64,000 bases of DNA from JBBQYD01 sp942493075 (GTDB lineage Bacteria; Verrucomicrobiota; Verrucomicrobiia; Limisphaerales; UBA8199), in assembly GCA_942493075.1 (NCBI GenBank), contig OW818681.1:5146001-5210000 (forward strand), in the 5' to 3' direction. Below the pieces are notes generated by a model. The model did not search any database, was not told where the DNA came from, and was given only the letters and a program-made list of their open reading frames with translations. Within the stretch, counting starts at the first letter, position 1. Each line of letters opens with the position of its first letter. Shown here in pieces: positions 23,425 to 30,960 of this stretch. The position numbers were made by a program, and so were the translations under genes.

Positions 23425-23739
23425 TTAAGCGGCTACCTGTGCAACCCCGGAGCTGCGCTCCACGATTTCAATCAGGCGCCAGCGTTTGGTTTTTGAAAGG
23501 GGCCGGGTCTCCTCGATTCGCACACGATCCCCGACCTGAGCCTCGTTCTTTTCGTCATGGGCATAGAACTTCTTGTAGCCGGTGACGACTTTCTTGAAGC
23601 GCGGATGCGGAAAGCGGCGCTCGACACGCACTACGATGGTCTTATCCATTTTATTGGCGATCACATCCCCTACCCGATGCTTGCGGTGAGTCCGGGTCGC
23701 CGGTGCAGCGGCTGTTTGATTTACATTGGTTTCTGCCAT
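23425..23739 (-). CDS. rpsQ: 30S ribosomal protein S17
   Basis: 104 residues. The S17 OB fold is seen in GDVIANKMDKTIVVRVERRF and GDRVRIEETRPLSKTKRWRL. About 20 extra residues at the N-terminus (AETNVNQTAAAPATRTHRKH) and a short tail make it somewhat longer than the usual 84-90. It follows rpmC by six bases. Confidence 0.98.
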   Translation of the reverse strand: MAETNVNQTAAAPATRTHRKHRVGDVIANKMDKTIVVRVERRFPHPRFKKVVTGYKKFYAHDEKNEAQVGDRVRIEETRPLSKTKRWRLIEIVERSSGVAQVAA

Positions 23740-23745
23740 ACGAAA

Positions 23746-23952
23746 TTAAGCGGCTTTAGCTCGCAGTTGAGTGATGCGGGTTTCGATCCGGGCGATATCC
23801 CGGCGCAACGTGCGCAGCCGGGCCGGTTTTTCCAATTGCGCGCTTGCCTGCTGCAATCGCAGGTTAAAAATCTCCTGGCGCAGGTTCCGGGACTCTACCT
23901 GCAACTCTGGCAGGGTCTTTTCCTGAATTTCTTTGCGTGTCGACTTCTTCAT
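23746..23952 (-). CDS. rpmC: 50S ribosomal protein L29
   Basis: 68 residues, two long helices typical of L29: LPELQVESRNLRQEIFNLRL, then LRTLRRDIARIETRITQL. L29 lies at the exit tunnel and binds trigger factor and signal recognition particle in well-studied bacteria. It follows rplP by 12 bases. Confidence 0.97.
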   Translation of the reverse strand: MKKSTRKEIQEKTLPELQVESRNLRQEIFNLRLQQASAQLEKPARLRTLRRDIARIETRITQLRAKAA

Positions 23953-23964
23953 AGGTTCCGGCGC

Positions 23965-24384
23965 CTAGGCGTGGCGATGGCGCGAAATAAACTTGGTTTT
24001 GATCGGGAGTTTTGAGGCAGCCAAGCGCATGGATTCGCGCGCCACGGCTTCGGTCACACCGTCCACTTCAAACAGAATGTTTGCCGGACGGATCACCGCG
24101 ACCCAGGATTCCAGCGGGCCCTTGCCTTTACCCATTCGAGTTTCCAAAGGCTTCTTCGTATAGGATTTCTGAGGGAACACCCGAATCCACAATTTACCGT
24201 GCCGCTTCATGGCGCGTGAGATGGCTACGCGGCAGGCTTCAATCTGCTTCGTGTCCAGCCAGCAACGCTCCAACGACATCAGTCCATACTCGCCAAATGC
24301 AACGGTCGACCCCCGGTACGCCAAGCCGGCGCGGTTGCCGCGGTGCATCTTGCGGTACTTCACTCTATCTGGCATCAAAGGCAT
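23965..24384 (-). CDS. rplP: 50S ribosomal protein L16
   Basis: 139 residues. Signatures are MPDRVKYRKMHRGNRAGLAY, RHGKLWIRVFPQKSYTKKPL and ETRMGKGKGPLESWVAVI. L16 helps place tRNA in the A site. It follows rpsC by 30 bases. Confidence 0.98.
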   Translation of the reverse strand: MPLMPDRVKYRKMHRGNRAGLAYRGSTVAFGEYGLMSLERCWLDTKQIEACRVAISRAMKRHGKLWIRVFPQKSYTKKPLETRMGKGKGPLESWVAVIRPANILFEVDGVTEAVARESMRLAASKLPIKTKFISRHRHA

Positions 24385-24414
24385 AACAAAATTCTTTCTT
24401 AGCTTAGGCTTGGT

Positions 24415-25107
24415 TTAACTCGCCACAGCAGGTGCCGGTTCGGCAGCCGCCTGCAAAGGCTGGGCTTGCGGACGAACCGGACCCTTGGTCTCTCCCTTAC
24501 AAATCCAGCACTTGATTCCCAGTTTGCCGTAAACCGTTCTGGCTTCAGCAGCCCCGAAATCAATTTCCGCACGTAATGTGTGCAGTGGCACCCGGCCCCA
24601 GTGGTATTGTTCAACTCGCGCCAATTCCGCCCCACCCAAACGACCGGCACAGCGGATCTTAATTCCTTCGGCACCGAAATCCTTGGCAGTCTGCAGTGCC
24701 TTCTTCATCGCGCGGCGGAAGGACACACGGCGTTCGAGTTGCAGAGCAATGTTCTCCGCCACCAATTGCGCATCGATTTCCGGGGACTTCACCTCGACGA
24801 TGTCGACGTAAATCTCCTTGCCGGTCATCTTGCTCAACTCTTCCTTGATTTTATCAATCTCAGCGCCTTTGCGACCGATCACGATACCCGGGCGGGCGGT
24901 CATGATGGTGATGCGGCAGCGATTGGCAGCCCGTTCGATGCGAATTTGAGGAACGGAGGCTGTTTCAAGCTTCTTCTTGAGAAGCCCGCGGATTTGGCGG
25001 TCCTCGGTGAGCAGCTTGCCGAATTCCTTCTTACCGGCATACCACTTGGATCGCCAATCGCGATTGACAGCGATACGAAAGCCTATTGGATTAGTTTTTT
25101 GACCCAT
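24415..25107 (-). CDS. rpsC: 30S ribosomal protein S3
   Basis: 230 residues. The KH domain is seen in TARPGIVIGRKGAEIDKIKE, and the C-terminal domain in GRLGGAELARVEQYHWGRVP and TLRAEIDFGAAEARTVYGKL. A Pro/Ala-rich tail of about 20 residues (PQAQPLQAAAEPAPAVAS) follows. S3 forms part of the mRNA entry tunnel. It follows rplV by 11 bases. Confidence 0.98.
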   Translation of the reverse strand: MGQKTNPIGFRIAVNRDWRSKWYAGKKEFGKLLTEDRQIRGLLKKKLETASVPQIRIERAANRCRITIMTARPGIVIGRKGAEIDKIKEELSKMTGKEIYVDIVEVKSPEIDAQLVAENIALQLERRVSFRRAMKKALQTAKDFGAEGIKIRCAGRLGGAELARVEQYHWGRVPLHTLRAEIDFGAAEARTVYGKLGIKCWICKGETKGPVRPQAQPLQAAAEPAPAVAS

Positions 25108-25118
25108 ACGTGCGCGTC

Positions 25119-25472
25119 CTATTCGTCTGACAAAACAATCTTGATGTGGCAGTTGCGTTTGAGGATCGGTCCAGCCGAGCCACGGGCTTTGGGCGTGAAC
25201 CTCTTCATCGTCGTTGCCGTCTGCGCCACGGCTTCTTTGACGACCAACCGGTCGGTCTGCATGGCGCTGAAGGACTTGTTATTGGCCTTCAAGTCCTCGG
25301 CGTTAGCTACAGCCGAGGTCAAAGTCTTGTAAACCAGGCGGGCACCCTTGCGAGGAACCACTTTGAGGACAGCCTGGGCGTGGGCGGCGGGCAAACCTTG
25401 GATCTGCCGCACGACCTCGCGCATTTTCTGGGCGGACATCCGCACGTTTTTTGTAATCGCTTGGACTTGCAT
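25119..25472 (-). CDS. rplV: 50S ribosomal protein L22
   Basis: 117 residues. Signatures are NVRMSAQKMREVVRQIQGLP and the tunnel-lining loop segment MKRFTPKARGSAGPILKRNC near the C-terminus. Its ATG comes one base after the rpsS stop, implying translational coupling. Confidence 0.98.
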   Translation of the reverse strand: MQVQAITKNVRMSAQKMREVVRQIQGLPAAHAQAVLKVVPRKGARLVYKTLTSAVANAEDLKANNKSFSAMQTDRLVVKEAVAQTATTMKRFTPKARGSAGPILKRNCHIKIVLSDE

Positions 25473-25473
25473 G

Positions 25474-25755
25474 CTACTTGGCCTCCGCCTTGGCGGTATG
25501 AGCGCCGTGTTTCTTGAACGTGCGGGTCAGTGAAAACTCGCCCAGGCGATGTCCCACCATATTCTCCGTCACGAACACTGGGTTAAATACCTTGCCGTTG
25601 TGCACGTTGAAGGTGAGCCCCACAAAATCCGGGGTAATCATCGAACGCCGCGACCAGGTCTTGATAGGCGCCTTGGATTGTTTCTCCTTGGCTTTTACGA
25701 TTTTGTCCATCAGATGCTGATCGATGAACGGGCCTTTTTTAATTGAACGTCCCAT
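25474..25755 (-). CDS. rpsS: 30S ribosomal protein S19
   Basis: 93 residues. It begins MGRSIKKGPFIDQHLMDKIV and shows the signature TFNVHNGKVFNPVFVTENMV followed by GHRLGEFSLTR. S19 lies in the head of the small subunit with S13. It follows rplB by 17 bases. Confidence 0.98.
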   Translation of the reverse strand: MGRSIKKGPFIDQHLMDKIVKAKEKQSKAPIKTWSRRSMITPDFVGLTFNVHNGKVFNPVFVTENMVGHRLGEFSLTRTFKKHGAHTAKAEAK

Positions 25756-25772
25756 ACGCGAGTCGTGTTAAA

Positions 25773-26627
25773 TTATTTATTCTTCATCGGCCGACCGTCG
25801 CGACGAACCAAAATGAACCGGTTCGACGATTTCTTCTTATGACGGGTTCGATACCCCTTCGCCAACAAACCCCATGGGGAGGTCAATTGTTGCCAGCCAC
25901 CACCGGACTTCGATTTGCCGGCCCCACCACCGTTCGGATGGTCAACCGGGTTACGCACGACACCACGGTTGATAGGGCGGATGCCAAGATGGCGGGAACG
26001 GCCAGCTTTGCCGAGGATGATGTTTTCATGCTCGGTATTGCCGACCTGGCCTATAGTCGCGTAGCACTGCTCACTGACCCGGCGAATTTCACCGGAGGGC
26101 AGGCGGACCTGGGCATATCCTTCATCACGAGACATCAGAGTGGCAGCGCCACCGGCGGTGCGCACCATTTGGGCGCCGCGGCCAGGGATCAGCTCGATGT
26201 TGTGAATCGGCAAACCCACAGGCACGATGCTCAGAGGCAGGCTGTTTCCGAGCTCAGGCGGAGCTGTAGGGCCACTCACGAGACGGGCACCAACTTTCAG
26301 ACCGGTCGGAGCGATGATATAAGCCTTGTCTCCATCCACGTATTGAAGGAGGGCCAACCGGGCTGTCCGGCGCGGATCATACTCAATAGCCGTCACTGTG
26401 GCTTCCACGCCGTGCTTGGCGCGTTTGAAATCCACCAGACGCATCTTTTGCTTATGGCCGCCACCGATACCACGAGCCGTGCAGCGCCCGTAGGCGTTAC
26501 GTCCACCGGTACGCTTGCGGGTCTCGATCAGGCTTTTTTCAGGCCGGGTCTTTGTGATATCGCTGAAGTCCGGATACACGAGATAACGTGTCGACGGCGT
26601 CAGCGGTCTAAATGTCTTTACTGGCAT
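25773..26627 (-). CDS. rplB: 50S ribosomal protein L2
   Basis: 284 residues from the ATG at 26627 (MPVKTFRPLTPSTRYLVYPD); seven further in-frame codons upstream are less likely to be translated. The peptidyl-transferase-centre segment is clear: VRNPVDHPNGGGAGKSKSGG, with the conserved His after VDHP. It is the first gene of this ribosomal block. The usual upstream neighbours rpsJ, rplC, rplD and rplW are not present; an unrelated ATPase pair lies there instead. Confidence 0.98.
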   Translation of the reverse strand: MPVKTFRPLTPSTRYLVYPDFSDITKTRPEKSLIETRKRTGGRNAYGRCTARGIGGGHKQKMRLVDFKRAKHGVEATVTAIEYDPRRTARLALLQYVDGDKAYIIAPTGLKVGARLVSGPTAPPELGNSLPLSIVPVGLPIHNIELIPGRGAQMVRTAGGAATLMSRDEGYAQVRLPSGEIRRVSEQCYATIGQVGNTEHENIILGKAGRSRHLGIRPINRGVVRNPVDHPNGGGAGKSKSGGGWQQLTSPWGLLAKGYRTRHKKKSSNRFILVRRDGRPMKNK

Positions 26628-26938
26628 AAAATCAATAACGTTTCCCAACCAAGTCAGCTACTTGGAGAGCGGAACCATCATTCCTGCCCCTGGTGGGGAT
26701 CAGTTATCGGCTCCACAGGTTATGCTGTCCGTGCCCATTACCGGGGTCAAACGGAGCCGGGAATATAACAAACCCAATTAGGTATGCAATAGGTATTTCA
26801 AAAAAAATCGAGGTTTTGCCACCGACCCGCCCTACCCCTCCTATCACCGAGAAACCTCAAGAAAACCGCTGATTTTCAACGAATTCCAATGTCACCCGAC
26901 TTGAAGTTAACCTGGGATCACTCACAGGTAGGATCACT
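26628..26938. other. Leader and promoter region of the ribosomal block
   Basis: About 310 bases without a gene, between rplB and the ATPase/TOPRIM pair (both read on the minus strand). It contains a putative promoter (26762-26789) and, within the presumed leader, a 7-bp inverted repeat (CGGCTCC 26708-26714, GGAGCCG 26753-26759). I see no terminator with a T-run for the upstream pair, so some read-through into rplB is possible. Confidence 0.5.
26762..26789 (-). promoter_or_regulatory. Putative promoter of the ribosomal protein block
   Basis: On the minus strand, TTGCAT (26789-26784), a 16-base spacer and TATATT (26767-26762, five of six matches to the -10). Transcription would start near 26755, leaving a leader of about 128 bases before rplB that can fold through CGGCTCC/GGAGCCG. 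The weak -35 makes this tentative. Confidence 0.4.
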
Positions 26939-27424
26939 TCACAGTGCGAATAGAAAGGGACGCACCCGTTTGGTAAGACGGTTCAATTCTTCCGAGTTAT
27001 GGCGCAGCAACTCGTGGCTCCAAGTGAGCCGAATGTTCTCTTGACACTCCCTGGCGAGAGCCAATCCGATGCTTTCGCAGGCCCCGAGTTCACGTTTCAG
27101 ATTCTCAGGCTCACTCCAGACGCCCAAAACGAAGACACGTTCCCTCAGCGGTTCTGGGATCTCCGACTTCAAAACGGCTATACGATTTGCATTCTCATCA
27201 AAATCCACCAACAAAACCATGTGACGTTGCTCGTTGCGGAGAAGTAAGTGGATATGATCAGATTTGAAGAGATCGATCACCTTCTGCCAGCCACCAGCTT
27301 CCTCAAGCACTTGCATTTTCCTCGCTTCGACGGACAGATGAAGCTGGAATCCATTGGCTAGCTGGCGGTTGGCGTCATCTTCCGGTAGCACGAAGAGATG
27401 TGGTTGGTACTTGTTAACGCTCAT
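26939..27424 (-). CDS. TOPRIM-like small protein paired with an ATPase (putative defence effector)
   Basis: 161 residues. Its ATG overlaps the stop of the ATPase gene upstream (ATGA), so the two form a unit. The fold looks TOPRIM-like: a first strand ending in acidic residues (LFVLPEDD, E15-D17) and a later hydrophobic strand ending in DxD (MVLLVDFDEN, D74 and D76). A third acidic segment lies at WSEPENLKRELG. I do not recognise a named family. ATPase plus TOPRIM-nuclease pairs are a known design in phage defence (OLD, Gabija, PARIS), so an effector nuclease or RNA-cleaving role is a reasonable inference, not a demonstration. Confidence 0.55.
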   Translation of the reverse strand: MSVNKYQPHLFVLPEDDANRQLANGFQLHLSVEARKMQVLEEAGGWQKVIDLFKSDHIHLLLRNEQRHMVLLVDFDENANRIAVLKSEIPEPLRERVFVLGVWSEPENLKRELGACESIGLALARECQENIRLTWSHELLRHNSEELNRLTKRVRPFLFAL

Positions 27425-28529
27425 GGTTCCACATCGTCCCGGATGAGAGCTGATACGAACTCACCTTTCACGGGCAGTTCACTTACCGGACGAACAACCA
27501 CCGGTTCAAGATGACTCTTCCTGTGGAGGAAAAGCGTATTTTCATCCGAGAATCGCCGGATGGCTTCTGGATTGTGGGAGGTGGTGATGAACTGTCCTGA
27601 CTGAAACTCGCGGCGAAGAGCGTTAATAAAGTGGCCAACCTCGGGCAGTGCCAGATAGCTGTCCGCCTCATCCCAAAAGCATAGCAGCGGCCCGTAGGCT
27701 TCATTTGCTGCAATCACCATCGCGCAAATCATGAAACACTTCTCACCGTCTGAAAGCTCTAAGAATGGAATGCTGAGGCTCCCCTGTTCGGTGGAGAACT
27801 GTACTTCCAAGCTCCTTGCGCTCTTTCCGACGTTCGGGTTCTTAATGTCCTTAAAATCCGGGAGCACCCCCTTGAGATATCGATCCAGCGTTCCATAGCT
27901 AGCCGGTGAGTAGGCGAGCAGCCCCGAGAACCATGCCCCAAAGTCTAGAACTTGTGGGTTCGGCTGCAGGGTTTCATCCTGTGATTCCCCGGTGATCAAA
28001 CTTGGAACGGGACGCAGAATAAGAACGCGAGCAAGCCACTGCTTAAAAGTGAATAGGGGATCCTGTGCGTTGCGCTCTTGAACGATTGGAAGAGCTGCCA
28101 AATGCCAGTCTATCAGAAACTTGGCTTCCTTCCCCTGTTCGTTTTTCGCCAGATGCACTTGCGCGAGCTGCCGCGTGAAAACGGCAGCCCCATCGACCTT
28201 CAGGGATTCCTCGGCAACCCGCATTTCTTTGGAGCCTTCAGGAAGGTCGAAAGCAAGAATGTAGCTGTAGGCCCGGTTGGACAGGACTACTTCCAGTTCA
28301 AATCGCATTGGGACTTCCGTGCGCCCGCGTGTGAAGTCTTTGGGCTTGACCACCTTTGATCCACACGGTTTACTCCCCGTGCGATTCTCTGAAGGACTTC
28401 CAAGGCAAGTCCGACAGTGGTTTTGCCTGCGCCGTTGTTGCCGACAAGAAGCACGGAAGACTGATCCGCGAATGGCAGTTCAAAATTCTCAAGGCACCGG
28501 AAATTATGAACGTAGAATCGTCGTATCAC
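27421..28529 (-). pseudogene. SMC/OLD-like AAA ATPase interrupted by a frameshift
   Basis: The gene lies in two overlapping frames. The N-terminal part, from about GTG 28529 (VIRRFYVHNFRCLENFELPF) or ATG 28589, carries the Walker A motif VGNNGAGKTT and runs to a stop at 28287. The C-terminal part is open from upstream of 28353 to 27421 and carries the signature and Walker B region (ELSDGEKCFMICAMVIA, then LLCFWDEADSYL) and a final TTSHNPEA. Together they make one ~370-residue ABC-type ATPase. One missing base near 28340-28360, for example in a CAAAGG tract, would explain the break. Causes could be decay, a sequencing error or, less likely, programmed frameshifting. If the break is real, Walker A and B are separated and the system is probably dead. 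Confidence 0.7.
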
Positions 28530-28613
28530 GCCTCTATGATACCGCCGCCTGACATTTGCGTTCAACTGCAAATCACCGATCCCACCCATGCCGGACTTGT
28601 CAGTTCAAAAGCA

Positions 28614-28647
28614 AACGGCGGCGAACGCGAGATGCGCCGCCGCCGTT
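28614..28647 (-). terminator. Terminator after the SphA-like gene
   Basis: A perfect 10-bp stem, AACGGCGGCG (28614-28623) with CGCCGCCGTT (28638-28647), and a 14-base loop. On the minus strand it is followed by TGCTTTTG. It lies 26 bases beyond the stop of the outer-membrane protein gene and just ahead of the ATPase gene. Confidence 0.7.
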
Positions 28648-28672
28648 GTGACAAATAGTGTTGGACGCTGAG

Positions 28673-29548
28673 TTACAGCGGCTTGGTCAAAGTCAAAGTA
28701 ACCAAATGACCTTCAGGACGATACCGAGCCCCAAACTCATGGATGTAGCGCAACGAAGTGAACAAGCCAGCTTTAGGACAGAACATGCTGACCTCCGGGC
28801 CCAAGCCGAACACGCGGTCATGGTGGCCCATGGCTATAGGAGCGCCTTTGTCGTAGGTGGTTTGCTGTTGATAATAGCCAACGAGCCCTGCATCTACGTT
28901 CTCGCAGACCGTTTTGCTCAAGCCCCATTCGGCGGTGTAAACCTGCCCCGGGTCGATATCCGTGTTCTGCTGTTCATGGCAGAACTCATAGCGATTCAGT
29001 AATGAGAATGCCCAGGTCCTGGCCTCATCAATGTGCCAGGTGCTACCCAGGGTCAACTGGTGTGACCAGAAACCCTTGGCAATCAGGCTGGGGCGCTTCA
29101 CGTCGAAATCTCCAATTGGCGCCCAGAAGGCGTATCCAGCGGAGAAATCGAACTGCTTGCATTGCCAGGACAGCAACACTGGCTCGATTTGAATGTCGCC
29201 GATCCCAAAGTAATCATCATCTCCGGCAGCATTCCAATCGGCATGGCCAACCGTGGCGAGCACATCCATTCCGTAGTTCGCACCCAGGATCTTGTGATCG
29301 GTCATCCAAATGAACCGGGGAGCGTTCACGTAAGCAAAGATATCGAAATCTTTGCTGACCTTCTCAAACCGATCGGCGGTGTAGAACAGGTTGTAATCGC
29401 GGAGATAAAAACCTGGAGGCGGAAGGGAAGCGCCTTTGATTCCTTCCACGCCCGCCGGGTAATGTGCGCCGATGATATACTGAGCCTGTACTTCACTGGC
29501 AAGAGCGAGGCATCCCGCGGCCAGCACCGTGCATGTGAGTGTTTTCAT
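28673..29548 (-). CDS. SphA/MetA-type outer-membrane beta-barrel protein
   Basis: 291 residues with a signal peptide (MKTLTCTVLAAGCLALASEVQAQ). The body is rich in aromatic strands typical of the phenol-degradation MetA/SphA outer-membrane family: GAHYPAGVEGIKGASLPPPG and FYLRDYNLFYTADRF near the start, GDIQIEPVLLSW, and a barrel-like C-terminus with alternating hydrophobic residues (GHLVTLTLTKPL). Such proteins are thought to transport hydrophobic compounds, but substrates are unknown. It ends with its own hairpin terminator. It is 36 bases downstream of trpB and could be co-transcribed. Confidence 0.75.
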   Translation of the reverse strand: MKTLTCTVLAAGCLALASEVQAQYIIGAHYPAGVEGIKGASLPPPGFYLRDYNLFYTADRFEKVSKDFDIFAYVNAPRFIWMTDHKILGANYGMDVLATVGHADWNAAGDDDYFGIGDIQIEPVLLSWQCKQFDFSAGYAFWAPIGDFDVKRPSLIAKGFWSHQLTLGSTWHIDEARTWAFSLLNRYEFCHEQQNTDIDPGQVYTAEWGLSKTVCENVDAGLVGYYQQQTTYDKGAPIAMGHHDRVFGLGPEVSMFCPKAGLFTSLRYIHEFGARYRPEGHLVTLTLTKPL

Positions 29549-29584
29549 TCTGATTTCGTTTTTTTGTGTTGAGTTATTGAGGGG

Positions 29585-30886
29585 TTAAGCATCCACCAGT
29601 TTTCCGGTCAGGTAAGTCTCGTAAGCGCTCAGATCAAGCAGGCCGTGGCCGGACAAGTTGAATAACAAGACTTGTTTCTTGCCTTCCTCGCGTGCCTTGA
29701 CGGCTTGATCAATGACAGAGGCAATCGCGTGAGCCGATTCTGGGGCAGGCACCAGGCCCTCGGTGCGTGCAAACAGCGTAGCTGCCTCAAACACACGGGT
29801 CTGATGCTGGGCCTGCGCCTCCATGAGTCCCAGCTTAAGCGCATGGCTCACCATGGGAGACATGCCGTGATACCTCAACCCGCCGGAGTGAATCGAAGGC
29901 GGCATGAAGTTATGGCCCAGGGTGTACATCATCATTAGTGGCGTGGTCTCGGCGGTATCGCCGAAGTCGTAGCGCAGCTCGCCTTTGGTAAGGGTTGGGC
30001 AGGCGGAAGGTTCGACGCCGATGATCCGGTATTTCTTGCCTTCCTTCAGTTTTTTACGAATGAAGGGAAACACCAGCCCGGCAAAATTGCTGCCACCACC
30101 GCAGCAGCCAAAAATAAAATCGGGCTCCTCACCGGCCAACTCCATTTGCTTGATGGTTTCTTCGCCAATCACCGTTTGGTGCAGGCATACGTGATTCAAC
30201 ACGCTGCCCAGGGAATATTTGGTGTTGGGATGCTTGACTGTATCCTCGATGGCTTCGCTGATTGCGATGCCCAGGCTTCCGGGACAATTGGGATCCTCGG
30301 CGAGAACCTTCCGTCCGTATTCAGTTTGATCACTGGGGCTGGAATGAACCGTAGCGCCCCAGGTATGCATGAGCATCCGGCGATAAGGTTTGTGCTGATA
30401 GCTCACCCTGACCATGTAAATGTTGCACTCCAGGCCGAATATCTGGCAGGCCATGGCCAGGCTGGCCCCCCACTGTCCCGCGCCGGTTTCGGTGGCGAGA
30501 CGCTTTGTGCCTGCGATTTTATTGAAGTAAGCCTGGGGCACGGAGGTATTGACCTTGTGGCTGCCAGCAGGGCTGGCGCCTTCATACTTATAATAAATGT
30601 GAGCCGGCGTATTCAGGGCACGTTCCAATCGCACGGCACGAAGCAGGGGAGTTGGACGCCACAGCGCATAGACCTCGCGCACGGGTTCGGGAACTTCGAT
30701 CCAGGTTTCCTTGCTGGTTTCCTGCTTAACCAGGTTCTCAGGAAAGATGCCATACCACGCTTCCGGCGGGATCGGTTCGCGTGTTCCCGGGTGCAGCGCC
30801 GGGGGAAGCGGTTCAGGGAAATCGGCTAATAAGTTGTACCAGCGCTGGGGGATGTCAGACTGCGTCAGATCAAAACGTGTTCGCAT
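29585..30886 (-). CDS. trpB: Tryptophan synthase beta chain, TrpB2 type
   Basis: 433 residues. It makes tryptophan from indole and serine with pyridoxal phosphate. The lysine that binds the cofactor is in AGSHKVNTS (K111); the phosphate loop is CCGGGSNFAG. SGGLRYHGMSP and the long N-terminal arm mark it as the TrpB2 branch rather than the TrpB1 that pairs tightly with TrpA. No trpA or other trp gene is in the window. TrpB2 enzymes often act alone to salvage indole. Confidence 0.92.
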   Translation of the reverse strand: MRTRFDLTQSDIPQRWYNLLADFPEPLPPALHPGTREPIPPEAWYGIFPENLVKQETSKETWIEVPEPVREVYALWRPTPLLRAVRLERALNTPAHIYYKYEGASPAGSHKVNTSVPQAYFNKIAGTKRLATETGAGQWGASLAMACQIFGLECNIYMVRVSYQHKPYRRMLMHTWGATVHSSPSDQTEYGRKVLAEDPNCPGSLGIAISEAIEDTVKHPNTKYSLGSVLNHVCLHQTVIGEETIKQMELAGEEPDFIFGCCGGGSNFAGLVFPFIRKKLKEGKKYRIIGVEPSACPTLTKGELRYDFGDTAETTPLMMMYTLGHNFMPPSIHSGGLRYHGMSPMVSHALKLGLMEAQAQHQTRVFEAATLFARTEGLVPAPESAHAIASVIDQAVKAREEGKKQVLLFNLSGHGLLDLSAYETYLTGKLVDA

Positions 30887-30960
30887 TGCAGTTTAGGTGT
30901 TAAGGTTACCAACGGTCGAAAATTAAGGACAACATTGTCCAGAGTCACGCAAATCTTTAC

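Noticed and set aside
24399..24674. Minus-strand frame in another phase within rpsC
   Set aside because: Shadow of the S3 C-terminal domain.
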